Source: an uncultured Saprospiraceae bacterium (lineage in GTDB: Bacteria > Bacteroidota > Bacteroidia > Chitinophagales > Saprospiraceae). Taken from it: a DNA stretch of 46,026 bases. Made by a program: the position numbers and the translations under genes. This document shows positions 1 through 9,498 of the stretch, one piece after another; position 1 is the first letter of the stretch; every line of letters starts with the position of its first letter. The DNA is taken from positions 1 to 46,026 of the forward strand of contig CALDGQ010000001.1 of the NCBI GenBank assembly GCA_937941765.1, given 5' to 3'. The notes below the pieces were generated by a model. That model did not search any database, was not told the origin of the DNA, and saw only the letters and a program-made list of their open reading frames with translations.

Positions 1-392
1 GTGTGATATTCGTTTTGCTCTAACAGTTTTCATTTCTTAACGGATTTTAAAACTTTTTCCACTAAACTGTATAATGCCAATCCTGAAATTCTAACCAGCT
101 CCTATTTATCAACATCTGGATAGCCCGTATTTTAATTGTTGAAATAATTGATTACCCCGTTTTTCGATCCAATAAGGCTAAATTGGTGTCATTATTACCT
201 TGTTTTTCATTGCCAACAAATTGATAATCAGTCAATTAACTTATTTCTGAATAGCCTTTGAGGATTCTTAAACTTGAATCTGTTATAAAGTTTGAGAAGC
301 CTTTGAGGATTCTTAAACTTGAGTTCGCAATAAAGTTTAAGAACCCAAAAGGCTTCTCAAACTATGGTAAGTTGTTTACCAACAACATATAT
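1..392. repeat. Intergenic region with dispersed hairpin repeat
   Basis: No convincing gene is seen here. The first 240 bases show nothing recognisable. Bases 253-274 carry a partial repeat copy (GCCTTTGAGGATTCTTAAAC and following). Bases 289-320 and 333-363 then form a long imperfect inverted repeat with arms of about 31 bases: AGTTTGAGAAGCC... against ...GGCTTCTCAAACT. The hairpin lies just past the stop of the minus-strand giant surface protein, so it could help end its transcript, although no clean U-tract was seen. The same sequence family recurs at 17604-17637, with related hairpins at 12080-12240 and 12696-12850, so it is a dispersed family. A short plus-strand reading frame over it (258-449) is treated as spurious. 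Confidence 0.7.
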
Positions 393-3300
393 TCATCGAA
401 CAATCGTAAAATCTCCTTTGTAAACCTTCACAACATCATCTTTAAATAACACTTCAATTACATAAACGAAAACGGCAGGTTGCATTTGTTTACCTTTAAA
501 CATCCCATCCCAACCAACAGTCGGGTCATTCATATCAAAGTTGTTATACTCATAAACAAATTCTCCCCAACGATCAAATATTTTCATATAATTGACTTTT
601 TCAATAGATTGATCTCCGAAAGGGTAGAATAAATCATTAACGCCATCTCCATCTGGTGAAAATACATTTGGAATGAAAACATTTCTTGGTTTGGTGACGA
701 ATATATTCATCGTATCAATGTGTGTACATCCTGTTGTTGTATCTCTATAAGTTAGGATGTAATCAGCGGTATTGACCGGTTTGCCAAAAGGACGAAGACA
801 GGTATCACAACTAATATATTCATCGGACTCCCAAAGAATATCTTGACCTAAATCTGGAAATAGAAATCCATCAATACGAACACTATCTCCTAATTCAATC
901 ATTTTATCTTCTCCTGCTGACAAGGTAATTTGTGGTGGTTCATAAATAACAACTTCAGTTGTTGAAATACAATCATTCGCATCTTGTATGAGTACGGTAT
1001 ACGTTCCACCGTCCAAATCAGAAAGCACTGGATTATTTGTAAGTTCTCCGTTATTAAAACTATAGCTATAAGGTTGTGCACCACCAGTTGTACTTGCTAG
1101 TGAGATCATTCCATTTCCATCACCATAGCATTCGACATCTTTAAATTCTACTATTAAATTAATTGGATCAGGCTCATTGACAGTAATAGTAGTTTCAAAA
1201 CTACAGTTATTTAAATCTGTTATACTGACCGCATAATTTCCAGCAAGCAATTCATCCAACCCAATTTCGGTACTTCCATTGGACCATAGAAAATCAAAAT
1301 CCGAAACACTCTGCGGAAAGAAAGGTTCGATAAGTCCATTGCTGTTCCCATTACAATCGACATCCTCTGTATTGAAATCTACGATAGGGGTAGGGTTGTA
1401 TGTAACTAACAAGCTATCTGCGTCCGTACAACCTTGATCATCGGCTTCTACCCAATAAAGACCTGGAGCCGTAACTGTATAAGTATTAACGTTGGTACCA
1501 TCTTGCCATTCCAGTTCACCGGCAGATGAGGTGGGTGTCAGCACAAGTGGCTCTCCTTCACATAAAGAGGTGTCGGGGCCTAATTGTATGTCTGGTGTAA
1601 ATCCTAAGATTATTTCAACTTCATCTGAGGTAGAACAACCAAAAGCATCTGTTACGGTAACAATATATTGACCAGAACTGGTTACGTTAATAATCGCATC
1701 ACTCTCTCCGGAACTCCAAGCGTAGTTGGCTCCATTAATATCGGTCGCATCTAGCGTGATTGAGTTGACATCACAATATATTTGATCTGCACCTAGTTCC
1801 AAATTAATTTGAGATGCAGTTGAGACCGTGAACGAATCTCTTCGAACACAATTTCCAATATTTACATCTACCCAATAGGTGCCAACTTCTTCTACAGTAT
1901 AGGTTGCGCCTGTTGCTCCGTCTTGCCAATTATAAATTGCGTTTGCAGTAGTCACATCCAAAAATAAATTGACATTTCCTGGACAAAAGGCAGTGTCAGT
2001 CAACGTTGAATTGTTATCTAGAACATCAATTTGTAAAAAGAACGTATCAGTGACATTGCAAGTATTTGGCGCGTTTACAACTTGCATAACACTATAAGTA
2101 CCAGCTTCATCAAAAGTGTAGCTCGGGTTCTCTTCAGTACTTGTAACTCCGGTTCCAAAATCCCAAAAGAAAGTCTCTCCATCTGATCCCGTATATTGAA
2201 AATCTATTGTTAGAGGAACGCATCCACTTGTTGAAGGTTCTGCAAAAGCAGCAGCAGTAGTAGTTTCAATTTCAAAATCGATTTTGAAAACTCCGATCGT
2301 GCAATTACTAGTACCTTGATTGGAATAGGCATTTGGAAGGGTTGTCATGACAGACGTATTGCAAGAACAAACTGCTTGATAGACAATACCAGCTTTGTCA
2401 AAACGACTGGTTCCACCATCAACATGAAAGGAGTTGCCATAGTAAGTTGCAAAATCTAGTGTCTCTGCATTTGGAGATAATTTGGCCAAATAAAAATAAT
2501 CGTTCCCAACATCAATAGCATCAGCAGTCGTCGGTAATCCAGATTCTGCACTAAAAGCAGAAAAATAAATTCCATTACATTTATCAACCATAAAAGCAAC
2601 TGGTACAAAATCAAAATCAGTTCCTCCTGGACCTTTTCCTACAACTGTACTATAAACCACCTCACCGAGATTTGGAGTGAATCCAACAATATATTGTTTA
2701 CTACCTAGATTCGAAAAATAAGTGTTAGGAGTTACGTCAACTGTACCTGATGTTTGACCATATATATGAACATTGTTGTCTTCATCTGTATCAATAAAAT
2801 AGCCATAAGTGGTTCCATCAGAAGTACCAAAGAAGGTACCTTGTTCGATATTTTGTCCATCAGGAGATAGTTTTATAACAAAGGCATTACTATTTCCTCC
2901 AGGCCAGGTTGATTGTTGGCCTCCGTTTCCTACAGGGAAGCTATCATCTGAAGTAGTTCCCAAAACAATCACTCTTCCATTATCACTGACACGCAATCCC
3001 ATCGCTGCATCATTTCCGTTGACACCGATATAGGTTGACCAAAACAAAGTGGATAGATCACTATTTAGTTTACAGACAATTCCATCTTGAGCTCCATTAT
3101 TCGTAGTTTGAAAAGCATTGGTGGTTGTTGGAAAATTTAGAGAGTTGGAAAACGAAGCAATATAAATATTACCTTGTGCATCTAACACTATTTCTCCACG
3201 ATTTTCATCGTAACTTTGACTAGGAGGTGAAATATTATTGATGCCATCATTAGCGTCTCCACCCATATATGTTGAGCCTACCAGTCCGGTACCTTCAGAA

Positions 3301-4493
3301 TTGAATTTAGTAATTACAATATCTGTTTGTCCTTCGAAATTACTTTGAATCGCATTTATTGTTGTTGGATAATTACTAGATTGGGTCGTTCCATAAATAC
3401 ATAATTGACCATTGAAATCTACAATCATACTATGGGGTGCTTCATTGCTACTTCCTCCGATATAGGTCGCATAAATTTGTGCGCTTCCATCAGGGACATA
3501 TTTGGTAATAGCTATATCTCGATCACCACCTGCATGTAAAATTTGAAATGCACCCATGGTTGTTGGATATCCAGGTCCAAAAGAGATTCCGCCAGCATAA
3601 ATATTTCCAGCATTGTCATAAGTTGCAGAAAATCCCCAGTTGTCTGATGTTGAACCTGATAGGGTAGCTGCAATGACAACGGGATCGATTACTAATTCAA
3701 CAGAAGGGTCATACCCGTTAGGAAGATGAAATGAAACTGTATTGTTATGTAATTTGTATTCACATGCAACTTCAACTAAAACACTATCGATTATTTGATA
3801 CGCATATGGTTTTTGCTCGTAAATAACTTCAATACTTGTTTTGATGTGCAATGCTTCTTCCGCCAAAAATATTTCATCGGCGCCATCATATTCCATTTTA
3901 ATAATCGAAGGCTCCGTGCCAGGTTTTATAATGAAATCGTATTTAAAGTTGCCGTATTGACTATAGGCTTTCATCTGAACACCTTCGTACAGATTATCAT
4001 AAACGACTCCTTCGTAAACAGGAACTCGGCCCGCCCATTTATTTTGATCACTTCCTAAAAAATAATTATGATACGCTACTTGTTTTTTAAAACCAGATAT
4101 AGTTGGTTGATCAGAACCAATGAATCTCATTTTGTAAGCATGCGCATCCATGGTCATATTATTAGCTTCATCCGGATTGTCATGCATCTGCTTGGCAACA
4201 GCTTGGTCTTTGAATAACCAAGTCAATGCATTGGTTTCCATAAATAATGTATTCATGCCGCCGACTTCAACTTGATAGACTACTTGATCATCCCATTGGT
4301 TATGATTTGGAACAAATTTTAAAGCATCTGAATTTTTAATCGTGTTGTGATGAGCATGCCCGCATGATTGAGCAAACAGATTGAAAGCGCATGGAATTAA
4401 TAGAAAAAATAGGAATGAAAAACTCTTATAGTTTATGACACAATTAAAACGAAATTTGGATATCTTAGATAGATTGGTTTTTGAGTAGTTCAT
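393..4493 (-). CDS. Giant T9SS type B surface protein with SBBP-like propeller and PKD domain
   Basis: This 1366-residue protein has an N-terminal hydrophobic segment ending near LFAQS, which looks like a signal peptide after an unusually long charged leader, so the true start may lie downstream. Residues of roughly 60-260 resemble the domain that precedes SBBP propellers (NHNQWDDQVVYQ). Residues of roughly 265-735 contain repeated propeller-like motifs such as YIGGSSNEAP and YMGGDANDGI. A PKD domain follows at about 744-805 (WDFGTG, NPSYTFDEAGTYSV). Several Ig/SprB-like repeats come next (WQDGATG, WSSGESD, WSNGSTE). The C-terminus, from about 1268, reads NVFIPNVFSPDGDGVND and ends in YKGDFTIVR, the gliding-motility-associated (type B) T9SS sorting domain. 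It is predicted to be secreted and surface-attached; adhesion is a plausible role but not shown. Confidence 0.9.
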   Translation of the reverse strand: MNYSKTNLSKISKFRFNCVINYKSFSFLFFLLIPCAFNLFAQSCGHAHHNTIKNSDALKFVPNHNQWDDQVVYQVEVGGMNTLFMETNALTWLFKDQAVAKQMHDNPDEANNMTMDAHAYKMRFIGSDQPTISGFKKQVAYHNYFLGSDQNKWAGRVPVYEGVVYDNLYEGVQMKAYSQYGNFKYDFIIKPGTEPSIIKMEYDGADEIFLAEEALHIKTSIEVIYEQKPYAYQIIDSVLVEVACEYKLHNNTVSFHLPNGYDPSVELVIDPVVIAATLSGSTSDNWGFSATYDNAGNIYAGGISFGPGYPTTMGAFQILHAGGDRDIAITKYVPDGSAQIYATYIGGSSNEAPHSMIVDFNGQLCIYGTTQSSNYPTTINAIQSNFEGQTDIVITKFNSEGTGLVGSTYMGGDANDGINNISPPSQSYDENRGEIVLDAQGNIYIASFSNSLNFPTTTNAFQTTNNGAQDGIVCKLNSDLSTLFWSTYIGVNGNDAAMGLRVSDNGRVIVLGTTSDDSFPVGNGGQQSTWPGGNSNAFVIKLSPDGQNIEQGTFFGTSDGTTYGYFIDTDEDNNVHIYGQTSGTVDVTPNTYFSNLGSKQYIVGFTPNLGEVVYSTVVGKGPGGTDFDFVPVAFMVDKCNGIYFSAFSAESGLPTTADAIDVGNDYFYLAKLSPNAETLDFATYYGNSFHVDGGTSRFDKAGIVYQAVCSCNTSVMTTLPNAYSNQGTSNCTIGVFKIDFEIETTTAAAFAEPSTSGCVPLTIDFQYTGSDGETFFWDFGTGVTSTEENPSYTFDEAGTYSVMQVVNAPNTCNVTDTFFLQIDVLDNNSTLTDTAFCPGNVNLFLDVTTANAIYNWQDGATGATYTVEEVGTYWVDVNIGNCVRRDSFTVSTASQINLELGADQIYCDVNSITLDATDINGANYAWSSGESDAIINVTSSGQYIVTVTDAFGCSTSDEVEIILGFTPDIQLGPDTSLCEGEPLVLTPTSSAGELEWQDGTNVNTYTVTAPGLYWVEADDQGCTDADSLLVTYNPTPIVDFNTEDVDCNGNSNGLIEPFFPQSVSDFDFLWSNGSTEIGLDELLAGNYAVSITDLNNCSFETTITVNEPDPINLIVEFKDVECYGDGNGMISLASTTGGAQPYSYSFNNGELTNNPVLSDLDGGTYTVLIQDANDCISTTEVVIYEPPQITLSAGEDKMIELGDSVRIDGFLFPDLGQDILWESDEYISCDTCLRPFGKPVNTADYILTYRDTTTGCTHIDTMNIFVTKPRNVFIPNVFSPDGDGVNDLFYPFGDQSIEKVNYMKIFDRWGEFVYEYNNFDMNDPTVGWDGMFKGKQMQPAVFVYVIEVLFKDDVVKVYKGDFTIVR

Positions 4494-4952
4494 ATCATTT
4501 TCATTTTACATATACGGTCTGGGGAAGATAAACAAAGGTTCCAGAAATTAAGACAGTAGGGCTATTTAAAGTTAATAATTGATAAATAGATTGCATCATT
4601 TTTACTAATCACATTTCTAAAATTAACATAAACATATTAGGGTTTAACAATATAATTTCGAGTAGTGCGGGGCTTTTAAGAAATAATTAAGAAGTTTGGG
4701 TTAGTTTTCCTATTACAAAAAGTGATATTACTTTGCCAGTATATCAAGTGGTTTTATAACACCCTGTCACAGAAGCGGATTAATCCTTAAATAGTTAAAC
4801 TGAAAAAGAAAGTAAATAAAAATTAAATTAAATTTATTTCATGCAGCGTTCTTTCCTTTATGATGGTATTAGCAATTGAGTACTCACTTGAAACTATCAA
4901 TATTTAAAAAAAATCTTTGCTTTATAGCATCGCCAACATAAAAATAAAAATC
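4494..4952. other. Divergent intergenic region, no gene seen
   Basis: This 459-base AT-rich gap separates the divergently transcribed giant surface protein (minus) and the regulatory-domain lipoprotein (plus). It must hold both promoters. I could not place a confident TAnnTTTG-type Bacteroidota -7 box, and I saw no strong hairpin, RNA gene or small coding frame. Confidence 0.5.
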
Positions 4953-6713
4953 ATGAAATTTATTAATATAACATTACTTTTCTCCTTCATCCTTTTGCTA
5001 TTTACGGCTTGTAGAAAAGATGAATTGGTTATAAATGAAGACAATGTAACCCCGCCAGATGTAACAGTGAAATATGAAATCACATTAAGTGGTGAAGTTT
5101 TTGACCTTAATTCTGAACCGCTAGCAGGAGCAACCGTTCATCTAGGAAATCAAGTTGTTCAAACAGATCAGAATGGTGTTTTTCAATTAACCGGATTAGC
5201 AAATGCGGAAAAGGCTGTTTTAAAAATCGAGAAAGCTGGTTACTTCAATTCGTATCCTGTTTTTTATCCACAGCAAAATGTTGGCAGACATATTCGTGCA
5301 GAAATGATGGAGCGACCACAAGTTGGAACCGTGGATGCTTCTACTAAAATCGTTAGTATCGATAACCATCAAATTGATTTTACAAATGCAACTTTTAAAG
5401 ATGGAAGTGGTAATCCATACACTGGTGCAGTGAATGTTTATGCAACCTATTTGGATCCAACAGCAGAAAATTTACCTTACTTCATGCCTGGAGACTTAGT
5501 TGGAATAAATACGGAAGAAGAACAACAGTTGTTGAAAAGTTTCGGAATGCTAAACGTAGAATTAGAAGATAACAGTGGGAATGAGGTGACAATGGAAGGA
5601 ACGGCAGAAATGACAATGATGATTCCCAACACTTTGTTAAATCAAGCACCAGCTAACATCCCACTTTGGTATTTTGACACAACTACAGGAAATTGGATGG
5701 AGGAAGGAACCGCCACTTTAAATGGAAACGTTTACGTAGGTACTGTTGCTCATTTTACTTTTTGGAATTGTGATGCACCTTTTGACCTAGTTCGAATTAC
5801 CGGAAGTATATTGTCAAGTTATGAGAATGAAATTGCCCATGTTGAAATCATCCGACCAAATGGTGATATAGGTACTGCGTTTTTAGATAATAGCAATTGG
5901 TTTACCGGTTTTGTTCCCCAAGATGAATCACTGACGTTGAAAGTAGTTGACCATTGCGAGAATGTATTGTATGTTTTAAATATCCCGCCACTATCTCAAG
6001 GTACAGATTTAGGCGAGATTGATGTAACTTTATATCCAACTCAAACATTGACCATCAGCGGAAATGCGATAAATTGTGATTTAAACCCAGTCAATGACGG
6101 TTATGTTATCGTATCAGATGGAGAAGGAATGGTTGAATATATAGAATTGGATAACAATGGAAGTTATAATTTGACAATTGCTTGGTGTTCAACCGAAGAT
6201 ATTAATGTAATGGCTTTTGATCGTTCAAGTAATAAAGTTAGTGAGATAGCTGTATTTGCTTATAACCAAACTATTGAATCCAGTAATATGCTTACATGTG
6301 AAGAGGTTGCTATTGGTATTTACATAGCTGGTCCTGTAGTCAATAAATTTATTGCTGCAACTAGCGCTCTAGAAGAATCACAAAGTGCACCTGGGTTCGC
6401 TTATACTTACACATGTATCGATGATCAAGGCAATTCTAATAAATTGATTTATGATATGACTTTGATCACCTGGACTGGTGATCCTGCAAACCCACAATTA
6501 GCCATGAGTTACGTAAAGAATGTTGTTGGTACACCCACTCAATTAGATTGGTCTTATGATGTCAACAATCTAGTTTATGAAATTTTTAATTCAACAAGTG
6601 GTAGTTTGATTGATTTGAAATATGAGAATGTAACGGTAACTGTTACAGATGCGAATGGAGCAGCAACTTCGTATGATAATCATACTTTCAGAGTGGTTCA
6701 AAAAATAGAATAA
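4953..6713 (+). CDS. Lipoprotein with carboxypeptidase regulatory-like domain
   Basis: I start this protein (586 aa) at ATG 4953 because it gives a clean lipoprotein signal peptide, MKFINITLL...LLFTAC, with the lipidated cysteine at residue 20; a TTG 36 bases upstream would only prepend residues to the signal. After the cysteine, residues of about 38-110 form a carboxypeptidase regulatory-like (CarboxypepD_reg/Ig-fold) domain: LSGEVFDLNSEPLAGATVHL, then QTDQNGVFQLTGL. The middle contains a second region typical of large Bacteroidota surface lipoproteins (MTMMIPNTLL, LWYFDTTTGNWMEEG). The C-terminal third is not recognised. It is predicted to be anchored in the outer membrane. A strong terminator lies directly after the gene. 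Confidence 0.85.
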   Translation: MKFINITLLFSFILLLFTACRKDELVINEDNVTPPDVTVKYEITLSGEVFDLNSEPLAGATVHLGNQVVQTDQNGVFQLTGLANAEKAVLKIEKAGYFNSYPVFYPQQNVGRHIRAEMMERPQVGTVDASTKIVSIDNHQIDFTNATFKDGSGNPYTGAVNVYATYLDPTAENLPYFMPGDLVGINTEEEQQLLKSFGMLNVELEDNSGNEVTMEGTAEMTMMIPNTLLNQAPANIPLWYFDTTTGNWMEEGTATLNGNVYVGTVAHFTFWNCDAPFDLVRITGSILSSYENEIAHVEIIRPNGDIGTAFLDNSNWFTGFVPQDESLTLKVVDHCENVLYVLNIPPLSQGTDLGEIDVTLYPTQTLTISGNAINCDLNPVNDGYVIVSDGEGMVEYIELDNNGSYNLTIAWCSTEDINVMAFDRSSNKVSEIAVFAYNQTIESSNMLTCEEVAIGIYIAGPVVNKFIAATSALEESQSAPGFAYTYTCIDDQGNSNKLIYDMTLITWTGDPANPQLAMSYVKNVVGTPTQLDWSYDVNNLVYEIFNSTSGSLIDLKYENVTVTVTDANGAATSYDNHTFRVVQKIE

Positions 6714-6746
6714 CCGATATAGAACAAATTATAATCCCTGCCGACA

Positions 6747-6779
6747 GTCGGACGCTGAAAGAAGCGTTCGACCTTTTTT
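6747..6779 (+). terminator. Rho-independent terminator after the lipoprotein gene
   Basis: The stem GTCGGACGCT (6747-6756) pairs with AGCGTTCGAC (6763-6772) with a single G-T pair, around a 6-base loop, and is followed by a run of T to 6779. It lies 33 bases after the lipoprotein stop and separates that gene from the ECF sigma factor unit. Confidence 0.85.
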
Positions 6780-6828
6780 AAATTCGAAAAGAAATTTTGA
6801 ATAACGAAAATTAAGCAAATTCCATAAG

Positions 6829-7383
6829 TTGGACATTCAAAGAATCATATCAGGTTGTAAAAACAATGAACGTCGTGCTCAAGAAGCATTGTTCAAAGGG
6901 TATGCTGGATATGTCTACACGATATGTCGCCGATATGCTGCAAATAATGAAGATGCAAGGGAAAATATGCAAGATGTTTTCATGAAAGTATTTACGAAAA
7001 TCGAACAATTCAATTACGAAAAAGGAACTTTCAAAAATTGGGTTACTAGAATCGCTATCAATCATTCATTGAACCGAGCTAAAGTTAATGCAAAAGTTAT
7101 CCCAATCGTTTCTTTAAGTGAAAATGCATTTCGGATTCCACAAAATGAGTCATCAGAGGTACATACTGACAAACAAGAAAAATTGATACAGGCCATTCAA
7201 AAATTACCGAAAGGCTATCGACAGGTTTTGAATTTGTATGTTTTCGAACAAAAATCGCATAAAGAAATAGGAGCTTTATTGAATATCGAACCATCCTCAT
7301 CGCGATCACAATTGGCAAGAGCCAAAACGATTTTAAAGAAATTAATTGAAGATCATAAAACTAAATCTTATGGCATTAGATAA
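6829..7383 (+). CDS. ECF-type RNA polymerase sigma factor
   Basis: This 184-residue sigma-70 family protein has region 2 at about residues 22-90 (YTICRRYAANNEDARENMQD, then DVFMKVFTKIEQF and NWVTRIAINHSLN) and region 4 at about 120-175 (LPKGYRQVLNLYVFEQKSHK and the helix-turn-helix HKEIGALLNIEPSSSRSQL). The only usable start in frame is TTG at 6829; no ATG precedes region 2. The next gene begins inside its last codons (overlap 7370-7383), so the two are translationally coupled, the normal arrangement of an ECF sigma with its membrane regulator. No autoregulatory ECF promoter could be placed upstream. Confidence 0.9.
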   Translation: MDIQRIISGCKNNERRAQEALFKGYAGYVYTICRRYAANNEDARENMQDVFMKVFTKIEQFNYEKGTFKNWVTRIAINHSLNRAKVNAKVIPIVSLSENAFRIPQNESSEVHTDKQEKLIQAIQKLPKGYRQVLNLYVFEQKSHKEIGALLNIEPSSSRSQLARAKTILKKLIEDHKTKSYGIR

Positions 7384-8860
7384 TTTTGAACAAGAATTAT
7401 TCGACGACTTAGCAGGTTATCAGTCTGATCAAGATCTGAACTTGGATCAAGAATGGAGTGATTTGGAAACCAAATTGCCTAAGAAAAAAGATAAACGAAG
7501 ATTCTTTTTCTGGTGGTGGGGCAGTTCGCTTGCTGCAATTGCTTTGCTTGTAGGTTTGTTGTTAAATAAAAATGATTTCAAGTCTACTATTAATGAACAA
7601 CAAGTATATCAAACGAGTCCTGAAATTGACAATTCAAATATTTTAAATTCCATAAATACAACAGAAATTGTATCGTCATCTGAATCAATTCAAGTTCAAA
7701 AAAATACAACTACAAATGAAATAGAAAAGGACCAACCTCAACTTAAAAATAGTGCAACCTCATTTTTAACTAATGCAAATATTGAAACTGTAGAGATAAA
7801 AAATCCACGAACTGTTTCAGCACCAATTATACCATCCGATTTTAGGGTTAATTCTCAATTCTCCAAAACTTCTAAAACTACAGTAAATATTTTTACAACT
7901 AATGATCAAAAAAATAAAAACAAATTTATTGGAGAAAATTCACCAATAATTTCAATTGAAAAAGAAGGAGTCATTGAAGATGCGGTTTTATTAAGCAATA
8001 TTCTTGAGGATAATTCAACAATAGATACACAGAAAGAAATCGCTATTAACAATGAAAATGTAAATGCAATTGACACATTAGATGAGAAAGAGAAAATAGT
8101 AATCGAAAAAGCTGAAGAAGCACTTGAAGGTAAATTAATAAGCTTAGCAATAACTAATAATTGGTCACTCACAGCAAGTGGTATTTACGGATTGAATAAA
8201 ATAAATAGAACAACTTCATTAGATAATCAATCAGCTGTTGATTTTATTTCAAACTATGAGGAGCCAACAGATTTTGCAGCTTTTGATCTGAAGCTTATGA
8301 GAACTTTGAACAAGCACATTTCAATTTTTAGTGGCGTCAGATGGAGTCAGCATACATCACTTTTTAATTTGAATGATGTATTTGATGTAGAACGGATTGA
8401 TGAAAATGTACTGACAGAAGAGATTTATTATTTGGCTGGAAATGTTGAATACAATTACGGTCCTGCTCAATATAATGTAACCGTTCGATCTAAATTGTGG
8501 CAAAAATATCAATCTATTTCAATTCCAATTGGTGTTTCCGTTCACACTTCTTTGTTGAAAAAGTGGAGTGTACAAAATGATTTTGCAATTTATATTTCTC
8601 CATTTCAAAACAATGTGGGAAGAAAAGTTATCAAAACAGAAACTGATTATTTTGTTTTTGATAATCAAAATTATACAACCAAATTGTTTTTCGGTTTAGG
8701 CAACCAATTGGCAGTCAACTTCAAACTTTCTCCAAAATTCCTTTTACAATTTAACTTTGATACGGGAATTGATTTATCTTCTAGGCTAAATACAGAACAA
8801 CATTACCAGCTTCGCTTTTCTCATATTGGTGCAGGACTTGGCGGAAAATATGTATTTTAG
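7370..8860 (+). CDS. Anti-sigma-like membrane anchor joined to a beta-barrel-like C-terminus
   Basis: I start this protein (496 aa) at ATG 7370 (MALDNFEQELFDDLAGYQSD), 14 bases inside the sigma gene. Residues 1-43 are acidic and cytosolic-like and could bind the sigma factor. One transmembrane helix follows at about 44-62 (FFFWWWGSSLAAIALLVGLL). Residues of about 65-255 form a long, low-complexity Asn/Thr/Ile/Glu-rich linker. From about 260 to the end, alternating hydrophobic beta strands (WSLTASGIYGLNKI, ISIFSGVRWSQH, SISIPIGVSVHTSL, LLQFNFDTGI) finish with LGGKYVF, ending in an aromatic residue as outer-membrane barrels do. The pairing with an ECF sigma supports a regulatory role. A protein touching both membranes is unusual; the barrel assignment is by pattern only. 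Confidence 0.7.
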   Translation: MALDNFEQELFDDLAGYQSDQDLNLDQEWSDLETKLPKKKDKRRFFFWWWGSSLAAIALLVGLLLNKNDFKSTINEQQVYQTSPEIDNSNILNSINTTEIVSSSESIQVQKNTTTNEIEKDQPQLKNSATSFLTNANIETVEIKNPRTVSAPIIPSDFRVNSQFSKTSKTTVNIFTTNDQKNKNKFIGENSPIISIEKEGVIEDAVLLSNILEDNSTIDTQKEIAINNENVNAIDTLDEKEKIVIEKAEEALEGKLISLAITNNWSLTASGIYGLNKINRTTSLDNQSAVDFISNYEEPTDFAAFDLKLMRTLNKHISIFSGVRWSQHTSLFNLNDVFDVERIDENVLTEEIYYLAGNVEYNYGPAQYNVTVRSKLWQKYQSISIPIGVSVHTSLLKKWSVQNDFAIYISPFQNNVGRKVIKTETDYFVFDNQNYTTKLFFGLGNQLAVNFKLSPKFLLQFNFDTGIDLSSRLNTEQHYQLRFSHIGAGLGGKYVF

Positions 8861-8865
8861 TACTT

Positions 8866-8901
8866 TTTAGTAGATAGTCAATCGTTCATCTATCTACTAA
8901 A
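8866..8901. terminator. Perfect 12-bp hairpin between sigma unit and DinB gene
   Basis: TTTAGTAGATAG (8866-8877) and CTATCTACTAAA (8890-8901) are perfect reverse complements around a 12-base loop, starting 6 bases after the stop of the anti-sigma/barrel gene. The T-run precedes rather than follows the stem, so it is a probable transcript end or 3' stabilising hairpin rather than a textbook terminator. Confidence 0.5.
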
Positions 8902-8924
8902 TACTTCCAACTGAATACAAAAGA

Positions 8925-9395
8925 ATGGTTACAAAGCAAATAGCCACTCACCTGAGAGAAGTGTACTTTGGCGGCAATTGGTGTTGCGTCAATCTCAAAG
9001 AGGAGTTATCAAATGTCACTTGGCAACAAGCTATCAAAAAGGTCCATGACTTCAACACAATTGCAATTCTTGCTTGCCACATCAATTATTATGTAAGGAA
9101 TGTGTTGGAGTTTTTAGAGGGAAAGCCACTTACTTCTAAAGATGCATTAAGTTTTGCTCATCCTCCTATTGCTTCTCAATCAGATTGGGATAAAATCTTG
9201 TCTGATATTTATGCAGATGGCGAAAAATTTGCAACGCTAATCGAACAACTTTCAGATGATCAATTAATGGAAATTTTTATTGAAGATAAGTATGGAAATT
9301 ACTATCGTAATTTTCATGGAATCATCGAGCATGTGCACTATCATTTAGGGCAAATTGTGTTTTTAAAACGTTTGGTGAAGTTAGAAGTTACGTGA
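8925..9395 (+). CDS. DinB-like / DUF1572 family protein
   Basis: This 156-residue all-helical protein resembles the DinB/YfiT metalloenzyme-like superfamily. The likely metal-binding histidines are H52 (ACHINYYV) and the C-terminal pair within HVHYHLGQI (H136 and H140), the usual spacing in this fold. DinB family members are often thiol transferases or of unknown function; the substrate cannot be told here. It starts at ATG 8925 and is probably transcribed on its own. Confidence 0.75.
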   Translation: MVTKQIATHLREVYFGGNWCCVNLKEELSNVTWQQAIKKVHDFNTIAILACHINYYVRNVLEFLEGKPLTSKDALSFAHPPIASQSDWDKILSDIYADGEKFATLIEQLSDDQLMEIFIEDKYGNYYRNFHGIIEHVHYHLGQIVFLKRLVKLEVT

Positions 9396-9498
9396 ATATC
9401 ATTATAAAGTATTTGAGAAAGAGGTGTTATCATAACTTACCTATTATTATAAATAATTTTGATTACCTTTCGATATCACCATTTTATCGAAAAAAATT

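Noticed and set aside
258..449. 63-residue plus-strand reading frame
   Set aside because: It lies over the dispersed hairpin repeat and overlaps the end of the giant surface protein on the other strand; its peptide repeats come from the DNA repeat.
3795..4058. 87-residue plus-strand reading frame inside the giant surface protein
   Set aside because: Antisense shadow of a well-supported gene, without recognisable features or start context.
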